A stretch of 38,343 nt of DNA from Flammula alnicola (lineage: Eukaryota > Basidiomycota > Agaricomycetes > Agaricales > Strophariaceae), in the NCBI GenBank assembly GCA_015499995.1, contig JADNRV010000403.1:1-38343 (forward strand). Direction: 5' to 3'. The translations under genes and the position numbers were made by a program. Below are positions 1 to 10,357 of this stretch, piece by piece. How positions within the stretch are numbered: position 1 is the first letter of the stretch; each line of letters starts with the position of its first letter. Under the pieces are notes generated by a model. That model saw only the letters and a list, made by a program, of their open reading frames with translations, did no database searches and was not told the origin of the DNA.

Positions 1-430
1 ACGCTGGGCCGATCCTGCGCTATCTCTACCAGCGCATGTAGCAATGTAGACAGTCACGATGTGAGGCTTAACCTGCGCCTTAGGACGCCTCGCGTACGTC
101 TACATCTGGGGTATCGTGGAGGACATGCGATTTATGCTTATAAATGGGGTTAATAAAACTATGGTTGTGTATACGAGGAAATGGGGTGCATTGGATGTGC
201 TTCCCTTATCGTTGTCGATGAAATGGAATATAGGCTGTCATTAGATGCAAGGCTCCGTCTCCGAGTCGTGGACTGCTGTCTTGGGGAATCTGCTGGTTTT
301 TTAGACCCCAACTGTTCTGGTTCTTGTCCACTCGTTGACCACGATACTATTCTGGCTCTTAAACGGTGAGCACGAGACCGTATGGCAGTCTTCTCTTACA
401 CGCGCGGAGTTCTTCCTGATTACTTCAATG
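1..430. other. No recognised gene
   Basis: Only short overlapping frames below about 80 codons are present, none with a recognisable motif. The stretch ends where the first copy of a duplicated block begins. Its left edge is cut by the window, so the end of an upstream gene cannot be excluded. Confidence 0.4.
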
Positions 431-1880
431 CGGAGTTTTAGATCTCATAGTGCGCCTCTAGATAGTTGTGGAATTCCAATGACTACGACATGGGGCTATT
501 CACCTGCAAGTCGTGACCTTCCTTGTTATCTCAAGAGATTCAGCATATCATCACGTACACCATTTTTCTCATAGTCTAATCTGATGCGGACATGTGCAGA
601 CTTTTTTCATATAGTTATACCGATAACCCCGAACTGCATGTCGAATTTCCCACCTAACATCGACTGCCCTCACAGGTCGTTCGTTCTGCTTGCCTGTTGC
701 TGTTTGCGCGCCTGATCAGGCGTCGTGAGCAGCTTCTGATATGCAGCGGAAGTAAGGTGTAGGTCATCTCCAATCTGAAATATGTCGTCACATGTTTCTT
801 CCAAAATTCCAAGAGAGTCATTCCCAACAGTTCCCAACCTGGAACTGAAAGTCTACGAGTGTTTACCTCGTTGGTCGTACTTACATAAATATAGCTTTGG
901 GCGTATCCTTCGTTTATCCCAAGGACTCTGGAAAAGAAGCAAGGGCCGTGCCCACTATTAATCGTTCTTGTATTCCTGTAACATATGTATGTATGCATAG
1001 TAGTGAAGCCATGATTATAGCTTATAAGAAAGAGATAAAACATCCAATGCCAATTTTTCTCTAATGTCTGACGGTCAACGTCGCCAAACTTAAATCCTCG
1101 ACCTTCATCGCCGTGTATTGGCCCTTAACTCTGTATTGGCCCTTAACTCATCTATATCTGGTGTGCGGACCGATCTCTTCCAAGCGTGGCTGGGGTGGCA
1201 CGACCTCATCGCCTGACCCCAATCCATAGTATAACTCCAGCTGAGTGAGTTCCGCGCAGCTAGGCCCAGTACCCATTAATTGCCCGTTACGCCCCGCGGG
1301 TACAGCTCCATGGCAATAATGTTTGCGTGCGGTGGAGAAGTCGACTATACGTGGAGACATTCCCATCTTGACGAAGTGGTGGGGGTCGGCGTACCCCAGA
1401 CCTCCATGCTCGATCCCGGCGGCGTGGATCTTGCACATGCATTCCATTATCTGGCGGCTTTTTGAAAATAAAAGCGCGTTAGTGTGGCTTTACTCAGAAT
1501 GACAGACAGCCGATTATATATACGTACTTAAACTCTTCTTTGCTGAGTGAATTATGCTTGTCCGGCACACATATTTCCAGCACTAAGCAGCCCACTGTTT
1601 TGCCTTTATGTTTTCCTTTGAAGTACCCATAACAGCGTGGGATGACCGTTCCCTGGAGGTGGATAAGATGCGTATTATACATCTCGTACTCGTGCTTCAG
1701 GACATCGTTCGCCCTCTCGTCTCGAGCGAGCTTGAGGAACACCTTGTGCGTGTGCTCCTCCATTACAGGCCCAATTGTCGCGAAGTGGATGTCCTTGTGG
1801 GGGGAAAAGCGTGCGCAAATGGTGGCAACTTGATGATAGGCACCTCTGTCGAAGGCGGAGAGGTCCCAAACGCGTCGGCG
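430..1880. repeat. Segmental duplication, copy A (kinase-like block)
   Basis: This block is closely similar to 10448-11795 in the same orientation. The match starts at the shared string GGAGTTTTAGATCTCATAG and runs through the kinase-like gene, failing just inside the 5' end of the gene. Copy A lacks about 160 bp that copy B has (around 10507-10669, containing a GATA-type microsatellite). Copy A has about 115 bp near 840-950 and about 190 bp near 1170-1360 that copy B lacks. Several indels have therefore accumulated since the copying. Confidence 0.85.
1114..1149. repeat. 18-bp tandem duplication
   Basis: TGTATTGGCCCTTAACTC occurs twice back to back. The paralogous block near 11217 has a single copy, so this is a local gain in copy A. 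It lies just downstream of the stop codon of the kinase-like gene. Confidence 0.85.
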
Positions 1881-1916
1881 GTCCTCCCATATCACTTGAA
1901 GTGTAGATGCGGACAT
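1148..1916 (-). CDS. Protein-kinase-like protein, probable pseudokinase (copy A)
   Basis: Two exons, complement(1148-1457, 1528-1916), joined by a 70-bp GT-AG intron with donor GTACGT, give about 232 residues. The sequence resembles the short kinase-like proteins of mushroom-forming fungi. It has an N-terminal lobe with FLKLARDERANDVLKHEYEMY, an IHAAGIEHGGL segment where active relatives read H-G-D-L, and PRIVDFSTARKH where a DFG-like motif would be. The catalytic loop Asp is Gly here and no standard DFG is present, so phosphotransfer activity is unlikely. The start at 1916 is the first Met of the open frame; the N-lobe looks short for a kinase, so an upstream exon or a truncation is possible. 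The family assignment rests on motif resemblance only. A shorter paralogue lies at 11201-11801. Confidence 0.55.
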
Positions 1917-2674
1917 CGTGTTCGTAGGAAGGAATTTATCTATTTGTGGTTATGTCTGAAGCCTGCACGTCTGTACGTCTGGTATGTTGAAAGGATGATG
2001 TATCGCAGGTAGCCGAGACGGAATTTGGGAAGGGAGGTAGGAGTTTAGAGTGTTGTGGTTGAAATGAAACCCGATACGCATAGGTTGACGGATGCGTTGC
2101 ATTATATATTCCCAGTAAAAAAAATGATGGGCCATTTCCAGGGTTTTACGACAGATGTGCCACGAAGGAGCCTTGACTTGCATACCATTGTTCAGTCCAA
2201 AGCGCACCCAAGCGGACTTCAGTAGGAACCAAGTTGGAATAGTCGGGCCATTTCAAAGTATCGCGTCGATAATACCTAACCAGGGTAAGATTTTGCGGTA
2301 TTTCTATTTCGAAATCTCAATGAGGAGATTGCATTGGCCATAGGTGCATGTATACATGTAGCGTTGGAAATAAGCCAGACGGCATAGTTTGGTGACCTGC
2401 GTGAGGCGTCTGGGACGATGAAATGACGATATCAGCGTAAAAGGTACCGGATGTCCTCTTCGAGACAATGTTGAGAGGAGCTTGGCAGAAAATCGGGAGC
2501 CTGGTAGAGGGACAGATGTTGCACCAAGGTTGCACAGATGTTACCGCTGGTCAAACGCTGGTCGGCGTTGGGATGACGTCCATAATCAATCATGGGAAGT
2601 GCAGTGGATCCTCAGACTGTGTAGTCTCCCTTGAGTCTCGGTATGGCGGGGTCCTTATCAAGTCCTTAACTAGC
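1917..2674. other. No recognised gene
   Basis: This is single-copy sequence between two duplicated blocks. Only short frames (up to about 85 codons) occur and none has family features. The part nearest 1917 should contain the promoter of the minus-strand kinase-like gene; no clear TATA box was identified. Confidence 0.4.
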
Positions 2675-2874
2675 TATGTAAGTCGTCAAGGCAAATAAAA
2701 AAAAACATCCTGTGCATATATCTTGATTACTTTTGATCCCAGCAGACTCAGGCAACAGCGCAAAATTTGAAGAGAAGGAGATCTTAAAGCAATTATCTTG
2801 AAGGCTTAGTAGTCACATACGAAGTGACAATGATTTGGGAAAACTGAGCTACGAGCGCACCATACAGTACTGGT

Positions 2875-3836
2875 TTAATGGAGAGTAAATCCCAATATCT
2901 CGTGGGCTTTGGGGACAACAATCCTCCATATCTCGTCATCAGTATATGCCTCATCTGGGAAATCCGTCCAAATAGTAGAGGTTATCGAAACACCACCTCC
3001 GGAGAAGGAATGGAATTTGATTTTAGAATCGTTCAAATTCTTGCCTGTAGATTTAAACTTGTCTGTTGGATTCAGGTATTCAGTTTTGCTTTAGAGTGGA
3101 GGTGCCATACAAGGACTTACTTATTACGCCGTCGAAACCCGAAAATGGGACTTTAAGTTGTAATATGTGTTTCAGGGATTCGACAGCTTCCTTCAAATTT
3201 TGTAATGAATCAAAATACAATAAACGCAAGCTTCGACTCCTAACTAATAACTCACCGTATATGATTTCGGTCGGTCAATTATGCTTTTGGCATCAACACT
3301 GGACCAAGTTGTGCCGGCATTTTGAGTATGTCCACAGGTGAGCATTACACGTCCATTGGCGAATGGAACCTTAGATTCGGCCGCAAGGTGATCTTTCTCG
3401 CGGACACCAAGCTCTTTCCCGTTCACTTCCTCCATAACCAGGTCCCAATCTGCAGGGTCTATCCCCGCCCAGATCCATTTCTTGTCCTTGTTGTGCAGAG
3501 GGCATAGCAGCTCGATGTTTTCAGCTCGTGGCTCTGACATGTAGCGTCCTAGAGCTTTTAGAGCGGAGGCTACAGCTTCCTGCAGTATCACCGCCCAAGA
3601 GCGTGGTCAGCGGATTGACATACATATGGAAGATTGAACGAGGAGCTGCTCGCGGTACTTGCCTGGTACGATGCTGGAGCTCGAACAAGTGCGTATTCGC
3701 CTTTATCTTTCGCATTAGCGCCCTCTCCTGATGCAAGTAGAACCAGTGTGAGGAGTCTTGGTTTGTTGGTCGCGGGAGTAGGTGTGCCAGATGGCTTGAC
3801 AGTTTGCTCGACATCTGAAGCAGCAGAGAGTGGCAT
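2875..3836 (-). CDS. Orphan-family protein, copy 1
   Basis: Four exons on the complement (3663-3836, 3256-3579, 3121-3190, 2875-3062) join in frame to about 251 residues. I do not recognise the family. The N-terminus is Pro/Thr-rich (TVKPSGTPTPATNKPRLL) followed by SGEGANAKDK. The middle has EAVASALKALGRYMSEPRAE and DWDLVMEEVNGKELGVRE. The C-terminus ends PDEAYTDDEIWRIVVPKAHE then ILGFTLH. There is no signal peptide or membrane segment. Exon borders match those of copy 3, which supports the model. Intron 1 (3580-3662) begins CAG/GCAAGT, a GC donor, where copies 2 and 3 have GT. It may be expressed with the divergent SET promoter region, but here the neighbouring SET gene is only a fragment. 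Confidence 0.7.
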
Positions 3837-4237
3837 GTCGTGCGTTTACTTTGTCTAATGAAGGGTCGACGAGCAAGGAATAGGATAAGGGAGATGTTGG
3901 CAAGGAATTCGAAGGGTGGTTACTGTCACGAGGACACTACATAAACTTAAGAAGCTGTGCGATTTGTGGGCGATTCAAGCAGGGTGTATTATTAGAGCAC
4001 ATCAAGAATGTAGCCTTGCGTCGAATCCATTTTCAACAGTAGGAGATAATGTGGGCAGAAAGCAAGGCGAGACCTCAACAAAAGATTCGTTAGAGGCGCA
4101 GAGCGAGGCTCAAAATAAGAACATAGATGACATAATCATACCGACCGTGGAAAAGTGCAACAGACCAAAAGACGAAGCTTGTCTCCGCTCAGTTGCAGCT
4201 CGATATTCAATACAAACTCTCACATATCAGGCTAAAT

Positions 4238-4491
4238 ATGTCTGATTTCATCGCACTCAAGCAACAGAGGAAAGCGAAGAAAACAAGGACTTACGCCACG
4301 GCTTCCCAGCAACACTGAAGCAGCCCATCTATTTCCAGCGCTTCTCAGGCAGCGCAGGACGACTGCCTACAGACTCGACAAATGATATGGAAGTCATCGA
4401 TACCGAGAATTCACCTGAAGACACGGTATCCACTCCGATAACTAGTCCGATTCCACTAAATGTTGATGGTCTCTACGCTTCCATTCCTCTT
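4238..4491 (+). pseudogene. 5' fragment of SET/MYND gene
   Basis: This matches the first exon of the gene at 16223. It starts MSDFIALKQQRKAKKTRTYA and then hits a stop after SQQH, where a small indel replaces the CAGACG of the intact copy. Downstream, the MEVIDTENSPEDT region stays readable in another frame (from about 4387) until the duplication ends near 4491. No MYND or SET region follows. It is a dead by-product of the segmental duplication rather than a working gene. Confidence 0.85.
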
Positions 4492-4956
4492 CCTCTAATT
4501 TCTAAATGTTTGGAAGATTGGGTAGCATTTGTAATTTTCAAATATCTCAACGAAAAAGGGCATCTATGTATAGGTTACTAGCGCTGCATAAATAGTGTTG
4601 GAGTTGACAGTGGACTTGCTGACCGCAGACGAAGGTCTCCCTGAAGCCGTCGACTCATAAGGTCAATGTCAGCTGAAGGGTATCTTTTTCGGCAAATGAG
4701 AATTACTTGCTTGAATAGATGAACTAAAACGGTTTGCGATGCGCGAGGGCATCAAACCAAACCTCGGAGGTGCAAATACAAGGCTCCAATATCTGCTAAG
4801 CTCACGACAGTCCCAAGCGAAGAAGAAAACCCCATGTTCAAAACGTGAGATAAGCAATCTCGAGTATTCAAGAACCGCAGAGCGGCCAACGCGAAAGACA
4901 AGAAATATATATCTTGAAAACAATTTTGTTCTATTTCTATTTCCTCACATACCTTT
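4492..4956. other. No recognised gene; left flank of foldback element
   Basis: This is sequence between the end of the duplicated block and the left terminus of the inverted-repeat element. Short frames on both strands, up to about 84 codons, have no recognisable features. Confidence 0.4.
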
Positions 4957-5045
4957 GTTACAGTGTACCGTATAATATGGTACAGCGAACGTGTACACTG
5001 TGCCGTGTGATATGGGTTCAGCGAATTCGCTGAACCGGTGAATAA
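4957..5045 (+). repeat. Left terminal inverted repeat
   Basis: About 89 bp pair with 9154-9242. The outermost 14 bases match exactly; the interior has scattered mismatches and small indels. It contains two short inverted motifs, GTACAGCGAACG and the palindrome around 5017-5034. Confidence 0.85.
5017..5034. repeat. Perfect palindrome in left terminus
   Basis: TTCAGCGAATTCGCTGAA is self-complementary, and here the symmetry extends by GG/CC to 22 bp. The same 18-bp core sits at the mirror position 9165-9182 in the right terminus. It could bind a dimeric protein such as a transposase; that is inference. Confidence 0.8.
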
Positions 5046-5342
5046 CGCATTGTATACTAGTATAATAGATAGTATACTATGTATATATAATATGATCTAG
5101 TAATACCTAATACATTAGTTACACATGGCCGATGGGCCCAATAAAAGTAAATCGGCAATGCCATTAGGTTTGAAATTAGATCGGCAGTGCCGATGCCTGC
5201 TAAATTGGGTTGGCATTTCATTAAATATGGCCGATTGGCATTGTCTAAAAGGTTGCGAGAGCCTCTCTGCATCCCGATAAAAAATTCCAGGTTTTATTGG
5301 TGGTCAATTGAATTATGTTGGGTTCATTTTGGTTGCTAATAT

Positions 5343-6950
5343 TAATTTTATCAGACATGGTCCATTGCCAAATGTCTGGGACTGATGCCGATGCCGATGC
5401 CGACTCACCAGGTCTTGGCACCCTGAGAAATTTAATATAGATCATATTTAGATTAATTTAATCAGACACAGTGCATTCCCAAACATCACTGACTGCTAGT
5501 GCCAGTGCCGACTCATGGGACATCCCCAGCAGCCAATTCATTTTTTTCCAGGTTGTATTTATGTTTAATTGAATGACATTCTGGTCATTTGATTGCAAAT
5601 GCGTCTAATATGAATTTAATCAGATGTGGTCCAATCCCCCGTGTCTCTAACTGGTGGCGATGCCGATGCCGACTCACAGAGAACCTCTCAGCATCCTGAT
5701 ATATTGTTTTCCAGCCTTTATTGTGATTCAATTGACTCACGTTCTGGCCATTTTAGTTGTAAATGTGTCTAATATTAATTTAATCAGACATGGTCCATTC
5801 ACGAGCATCTTTAACTGTTGCCGATGCCGATTCCGACCCACAGAGAACCTCTCGGCACCCTGATATATTTTTTCCAGCCTTTATTGTTGTTCAATTGATT
5901 CATGTTCTGGTCATTTTGGTCGCAAATGCATCTAATACTAATTTAATCGGACGTGAGCCATTCCCAAGCATCTCTAACTGGTGCCGATGCTAATGCCGAC
6001 TCACATAGAACCTCTCAGCACCCTGATATATTTTTGCCAGCCTTTATTGTTGTTCAATTGATTCACATTTTGGTCATTGTGGTCATAAATGCATCTAATC
6101 TGAATTTAATCAGACATGGTCCATTCACGAGCATCTTTAACTGGTGCCGATTCCAATGCCGACCCACCAGACACCTCTCGGTACTCCAATATATTTTTTC
6201 CAGCCTTTAATTGCTGTTCAATTGACTTACATTCTGGCCATGTTAGTCGCAAATGCATCTAATATTAATTTAATCAGACGTGAGCCATTCCTGAGCATCT
6301 CTGACTAGTGCCAGTGCCGATGCCGACTCACCAGACACCTCTCGCCATCCCAATACATATTTTTGCAGGTGGTATCTATGTTCAATTGACTCACATTCTG
6401 GCTATTTTAGTCGCAAATGCATCTAATATTAATTTAATCAGACGTGAGCCATTCCTGAGCATCTCTAACTGGTGCCGATGCCGATTCCGACTCACAGAGA
6501 ACCTCTCAGCACTCCCATATTTTTTTCCGGGACTTTATTGCTCTTCAATTGACTTACGTTCTGGCCATGTTAGTCGCAAATGAATCTAATATTAATTTAA
6601 TCAGACGTGAGCCATTCCCGAGCATCTCTGACTGGTGCCAGTGCTGATGCCGACTCACCAGACACCTCTTACCATCCCAATACATATTTTTGCAGGTGGT
6701 ATCTATGTTCAATTGACTCATGTTCTGGCCATTTTAGTCGCAAATGAATCTAATATTAATTTAATCAGACGTGAGCCATTCCCGAGCATCTCTGAATGGT
6801 GCCAATGCCAATGCCGACTCATAGAGAACCTTTCAGCACCCCATTAAATTTTGTCCAGGTTATATTTATATTTAATTGAATCACGTTATGGTCATTTTGG
6901 TCGAAAATGCATCTAATATTAATTTAATTGGACACAGTCTCCTCCTGCAC
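5343..6950 (+). repeat. Left tandem array of ~163 bp unit
   Basis: About ten to eleven units recur every 155-166 bp, marked by TAATATTAATTTAATCAGAC near 5456, 5776, 6269, 6430, 6592, 6756 and 6920, with variants between. Each unit also has GCCGATGCCGACTCA and TTCAATTGA. Two subtypes are mixed: one reads GACATGGTCCATTC with CCAGCCTTTATTG, the other GACGTGAGCCATTC with TGCAGGTGGTATC. Reading frames through the units are by-products of the repeat, and because 163 is not a multiple of three the frame drifts from unit to unit. Confidence 0.85.
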
Positions 6951-7565
6951 TTGTCTGGCTGGTGCCAGTACTCGTTATTGGCTGTATATAACTGAATTGG
7001 AGATAATTAAAGGCCAATCAGTATTTTGTATAATAGCCTGACTGGCATTCAGTCGGACAGCATTTTATTAAATATGGCCAATTGGCAAATAATCACAGAT
7101 TGCCTTAATATGAGTAGTAGAAATGATACAGAGAAAAAAAGTGGAGGAGTCCCAAAAATGCGAAATTGACTTACTTTGACATGTCTGTTGGCTATCTGCA
7201 ACTAATAAGTTAACTACGGCACACTTTCCAATGTTTATATCTGATATTATATCTCTGAAAAAAGCCATAAAGCTTAGTGGGGAGCAAAAGTTCCAAGATG
7301 AATTCAAGGCTTGCTATTGCAAGTCCTATCTATCAAGAAGGGTGTCGTTTAGCTGATCATGTCTTGAAGTTCATTGGCAGGTATACAAGATTTGCAAATG
7401 AAAAGGGTATGATTATCCATAATTATTATATGGGAAGCCTGAATCTCAGTTAAGACTATGAACTGATGACCTCCATCTCATGCTGAGGATGAGAAAGTGG
7501 TACTGTATAAGTCAAAATCAGTATAGGTATGTCAGAAAGACATAGAAATGGATCACATCTGGTGA
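6951..7565. other. Central spacer of foldback element
   Basis: This is about 600 bp with no 163-bp units between the opposed arrays. It contains a 51-codon open frame on the plus strand at 7298-7453 (starts MNSRLAIASPIYQEGCRLAD), with amino-acid composition unlike the satellite frames. It may be a leftover of a coding region or chance. No domain is recognised. Confidence 0.5.
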
Positions 7566-7569
7566 TTAC

Positions 7570-8770
7570 ATTAAGATTAGATGTATTTATCACCAAAATG
7601 ACCAGAACATGATTCAATTGAATATCCATAAAGGCCAGAAAAAAAAATCAGGGTGCCGAGAGGTGTCCTGTGAGTCGGCATCGGCACTGGCACCAGTCAG
7701 AGATGCTCAGGAATGGCTCACGTCTGATTAAATTAATATTAGATGCATTTGCGACTAAAATAGCCAGAATGTGAGTCAATTGAACATAGATACCACCTGC
7801 AAAAATATGTATTGGGATGGCGAGAGGTGTCTGGTGAGTCGGCATCGGCACTGGCACTAGTCAGAGATGCTCAGGAATGGCTCACGTCTGATTAAATTAA
7901 TATTAGATGCATTTGCGACTAACATGGCCAGAATGTAAGTCAATTGAACAGCAATTAAAGGCTGGAAAAAATATGTCAGAGTGCCGAGAGGTTTTCTGTG
8001 AGTCGGCATCGGCATTGGCATCAGTTAGAGATGCTCGGGAATGGCTCACATCTGATTAAATTAATATTAGATACATTTGTGACTAAAATGACCAGAATAA
8101 CATTCAATTGAACAGCAATTAAAGGCTGGAAAAAATATATTGGAGTGCCGAGAGGTGTCTGGTGAGTCGGCATCGGCACTGGCACTAGTCAGAGATGCTC
8201 GTGAATGGACCATGTCTGATTAAATTAATATTAGACACATTTACGACTAAAATGGCCAGAACGTGAGTCAATTGAATAACAATAAAGGCTGGAAAACAAT
8301 ATATCAGGGTGCTGAGAGGTTCTCTGTGAGTCGGCATCGGCATCGGCACCAGTTAAAGATACTCGTGAATGGACCATGTCTGATTAAATTAATATTAGAT
8401 GCATTTGCGACCAAAATGACTAGAACATGAATCAATTGAACAACAATAAAGGCTGGAAAAAATATATCAGGGTGCCGAGAGGTTCTCTGTGGATCGGAAT
8501 CGGCATCGGCAACAGTTAAAGATGCTCGTGAATGGACCATGTCTGATTAAATTAATATTAGACACATTTACGACTAAAATGGCCAGAACGTGAGTCAATT
8601 GAATAACAATAAAGGCTGGAAAACAATATATCAGGGTGCCGAGAGGTTCTCTGTGAGTCGGCATCGGCATCGGCACCAGTTAGAGACACGGGGGATTGGA
8701 CCACATCTGATTAAATTCATATTAGATGCATTTGCAATTAATATTAGATACATTTTTGACTACAATGACC
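7570..8770 (-). repeat. Right tandem array of ~163 bp unit, inverted
   Basis: Seven to eight units of the left-array repeat lie in reverse orientation, marked by CTGATTAAATTAATATTAGA near 7724, 7887, 8052, 8217, 8384 and 8545. Unit variants appear in the reverse order of the left arm. For example, the unit at 7648-7857 mirrors the one beginning at 6308, and 8467-8676 mirrors 5654-5863. The two arms could therefore pair over more than 1 kb. Confidence 0.85.
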
Positions 8771-8804
8771 AGAATGTGATGACTGAATATAAATATAACT
8801 TGCA

Positions 8805-8965
8805 TAAATGCTGATCGGCCTATGCTGACAGCCGATCGGCCATATGCCGGTCAGCCTATTCTACAAAATGCCGATCGGACACATGCCGATCAGTCTAATG
8901 CTGAATACCGATTGGACAAATGCTGATTGGCCTATTTTAATAAAATGCTGGTCGGCCTATTTATT
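8805..8965. repeat. Degenerate short repeats around GCCGATCGG
   Basis: Variants of TGCCGATCGGCC (TGCTGATCGGCC, AGCCGATCGGCC, TGCCGATCGGAC, TGCTGATTGGCC) recur every 20-30 bp, each close to self-complementary. A shorter set of similar motifs (GGCCGAT, GATCGGCAGTGCCGAT) lies in the left arm near 5126-5240. Confidence 0.65.
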
Positions 8966-9153
8966 TATTGCCAATCACCCATATAATACATAGTACATGA
9001 TTATAGTATTCACTGCCGATGTAATTTAGTGTCCACCGGCACTGCCGATTTAATTTTATCGGGCCCATTGCACATTTACAAATATGTATTAGGTTGCTAG
9101 ATCATATTATACAGTATAATGTATACTACCTATTAATAATTGTATACACTACA

Positions 9154-9242
9154 TTATTCACCGGTTCAGCGAATTCGCTGAATCCACATCACACGGCACA
9201 CTGTATACGTTCGCTGTACCATATCATACGGTACACTGTAAC
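9154..9242 (-). repeat. Right terminal inverted repeat
   Basis: This is the reverse complement of 4957-5045 with minor differences, including one changed base beside the internal palindrome (9165-9182). It ends CGGTACACTGTAAC. Confidence 0.85.
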
Positions 9243-9307
9243 ATGCCTACCTGATTTCCTAAACACAAGGAATTTGAATCTGCTTGTCCCTTCACTTTGT
9301 ACCATAA

Positions 9308-10357
9308 CTATGGCATACCATCTTCAGCAACGAGCTTTCCTGAAGATTTCCGATGAAGGGTAAATCCCAAAATTTGGTGAGGTTCGGGAACCCATTCCCG
9401 CCATCTCCTGACATCAGTATACGCCTCTTCCGGGAAGTCAAGCCAAAAATTTGTCGCTCGGGCCCCAGGCTTCTCGTCGTAGGTGAAGACATGAAATTTG
9501 AATACACAGTTTTTTAGATCCACAGAATCTTCAACGCTATTTGAGTTTTAAAAGCATTCGAACTTGGAGGTGATCAGACTGACCGAGCTCCTTCTTGATC
9601 GATACCGATATTAAAGATGTGGGCGGCGCATATAATGTACTATGACATATATCTCTAAAGTTTACTCTCGCGCCATTCATGATGGATTCGACGGCTTCCT
9701 GAAATTTGCAGAGGTGCATCACCGATCGATCAGCGCAAGCTTGAACTTTCAAAATATAACTCACCATATATGATTTTGGTCGATCAATCATTGGCCACGA
9801 TGCTCTCCCATAGTACTCAGGGCATTCAAAGTCAGTCCAAGTTCTTCTGAAGTCTTTCATAAATCCATAGGTGAGAATAACAGGCCCATTCGTAAAGGCA
9901 GAGTCTGAGGGCACTCTCTCGCGCACACCAAGCTCTTTCCCGCTCACGGCCTCCATAATCAGGTCCCAATCTTCAGGGTCCGTCTTCGCCCAGAGCCTTT
10001 CCCCGTCCGTATCGTATAGAGGGTACAGGAGCTCGATATTTTCGGCTCGTGGGTCTGACACGTAGCGTCCTAGAGCTTTTAGAGCGGAGGCGACAGCTTC
10101 CTATAGTATCACCACCGGAGAGCGTGCGGTCAGCGGATTGGCATTGGGGATAAATATTGGACAAAAAGCTGGGACTGGCATACCTGATACGACGCTGGAG
10201 GTCGAACAATTGCATATTTTTCTTTATCTTTGGCGTTAGCGCCCTCTCCTGATGTAAGTAGAACCAGTGTGAGGAGTCTTGGTTTGTCGGTCGTGGGAGT
10301 AGGTGTGCCGGATGGCTTGACGGTTTGCCCGACATCCAGAGCTGCAGAGGGTGGCAT
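9308..10357 (-). CDS. Orphan-family protein, copy 2
   Basis: This is the most divergent of three paralogues. Exon 1 (10184-10357) encodes MPPSAALDVGQTVKPSGTPT and continues to a canonical GT donor. Exon 2 (9765-10100) carries YVSDPRAENIELLYPLYD and DWDLIMEAVSGKELGVRE. Exon 3 starts at 9698 with EAVESIMNGARV. The last exon, read from about 9515 to the stop at 9308, has NFWLDFPEEAYTDVRRW and HQILGFTLHRK plus about 13 extra residues beyond where copies 1 and 3 stop. The intron between exon 3 and the last exon is longer than in the other copies and its borders are uncertain; several GT/AG choices keep the frame. Function unknown; no membrane segment or signal peptide seen. It flanks the right end of the foldback element. 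Confidence 0.6.

Larger units (their letters stand above)
2675..4491. repeat. Segmental duplication paired with 14690-16474
   Basis: The block begins at TAAGTCGTCA-GGCAAATA and ends inside the first exon of the SET/MYND gene, after CTCTACGC-TCCATTCCTC. It contains orphan gene copy 1, the intergenic region and the 5' fragment of the SET gene, in the same order and orientation as the intact locus at 14690-16474. The two copies differ by substitutions and small indels throughout. The orphan gene remains open in both, but the SET fragment here has a stop. Confidence 0.88.
4957..9242. mobile_element. Foldback-like non-autonomous DNA element, 4.29 kb
   Basis: The element starts GTTACAGTGTACCG and ends with the exact complement CGGTACACTGTAAC. 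Inside the ~89 bp termini are a subterminal A/T-rich zone, then a tandem array of a ~163 bp unit on the left (about 5343-6950), a central spacer, and an array of the same unit in opposite orientation on the right (about 7570-8770). Corresponding units on the two arms are at mirror positions around roughly 7.1-7.17 kb. No long open frame occurs, so any movement would need a transposase from elsewhere. CAGTG termini bordered by TA would fit a Tc1/mariner-like target, but no longer target duplication is visible, so the class is left open. The flanks are orphan gene copies 1 and 2. Confidence 0.8.

Noticed and set aside
5654..8676. Open frames of 70-90 codons inside both satellite arrays, similar to each other
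   Set aside because: They follow from the repeat itself. The 163-bp period is not a multiple of three, so the frame shifts from unit to unit, and the frames end at unit borders.
5343..8770. Regular repeats that might be read as a CRISPR array
   Set aside because: The units are ~163 bp contiguous tandem copies with no unique spacers, there are no cas genes, and the genome is eukaryotic.
4957..9242. Firm assignment of the element to Tc1/mariner from TA next to CAGTG termini
   Set aside because: The inverted repeat continues beyond the TA to GTTACAG/CTGTAAC, and no target duplication outside it is visible, so the class cannot be fixed from this copy.
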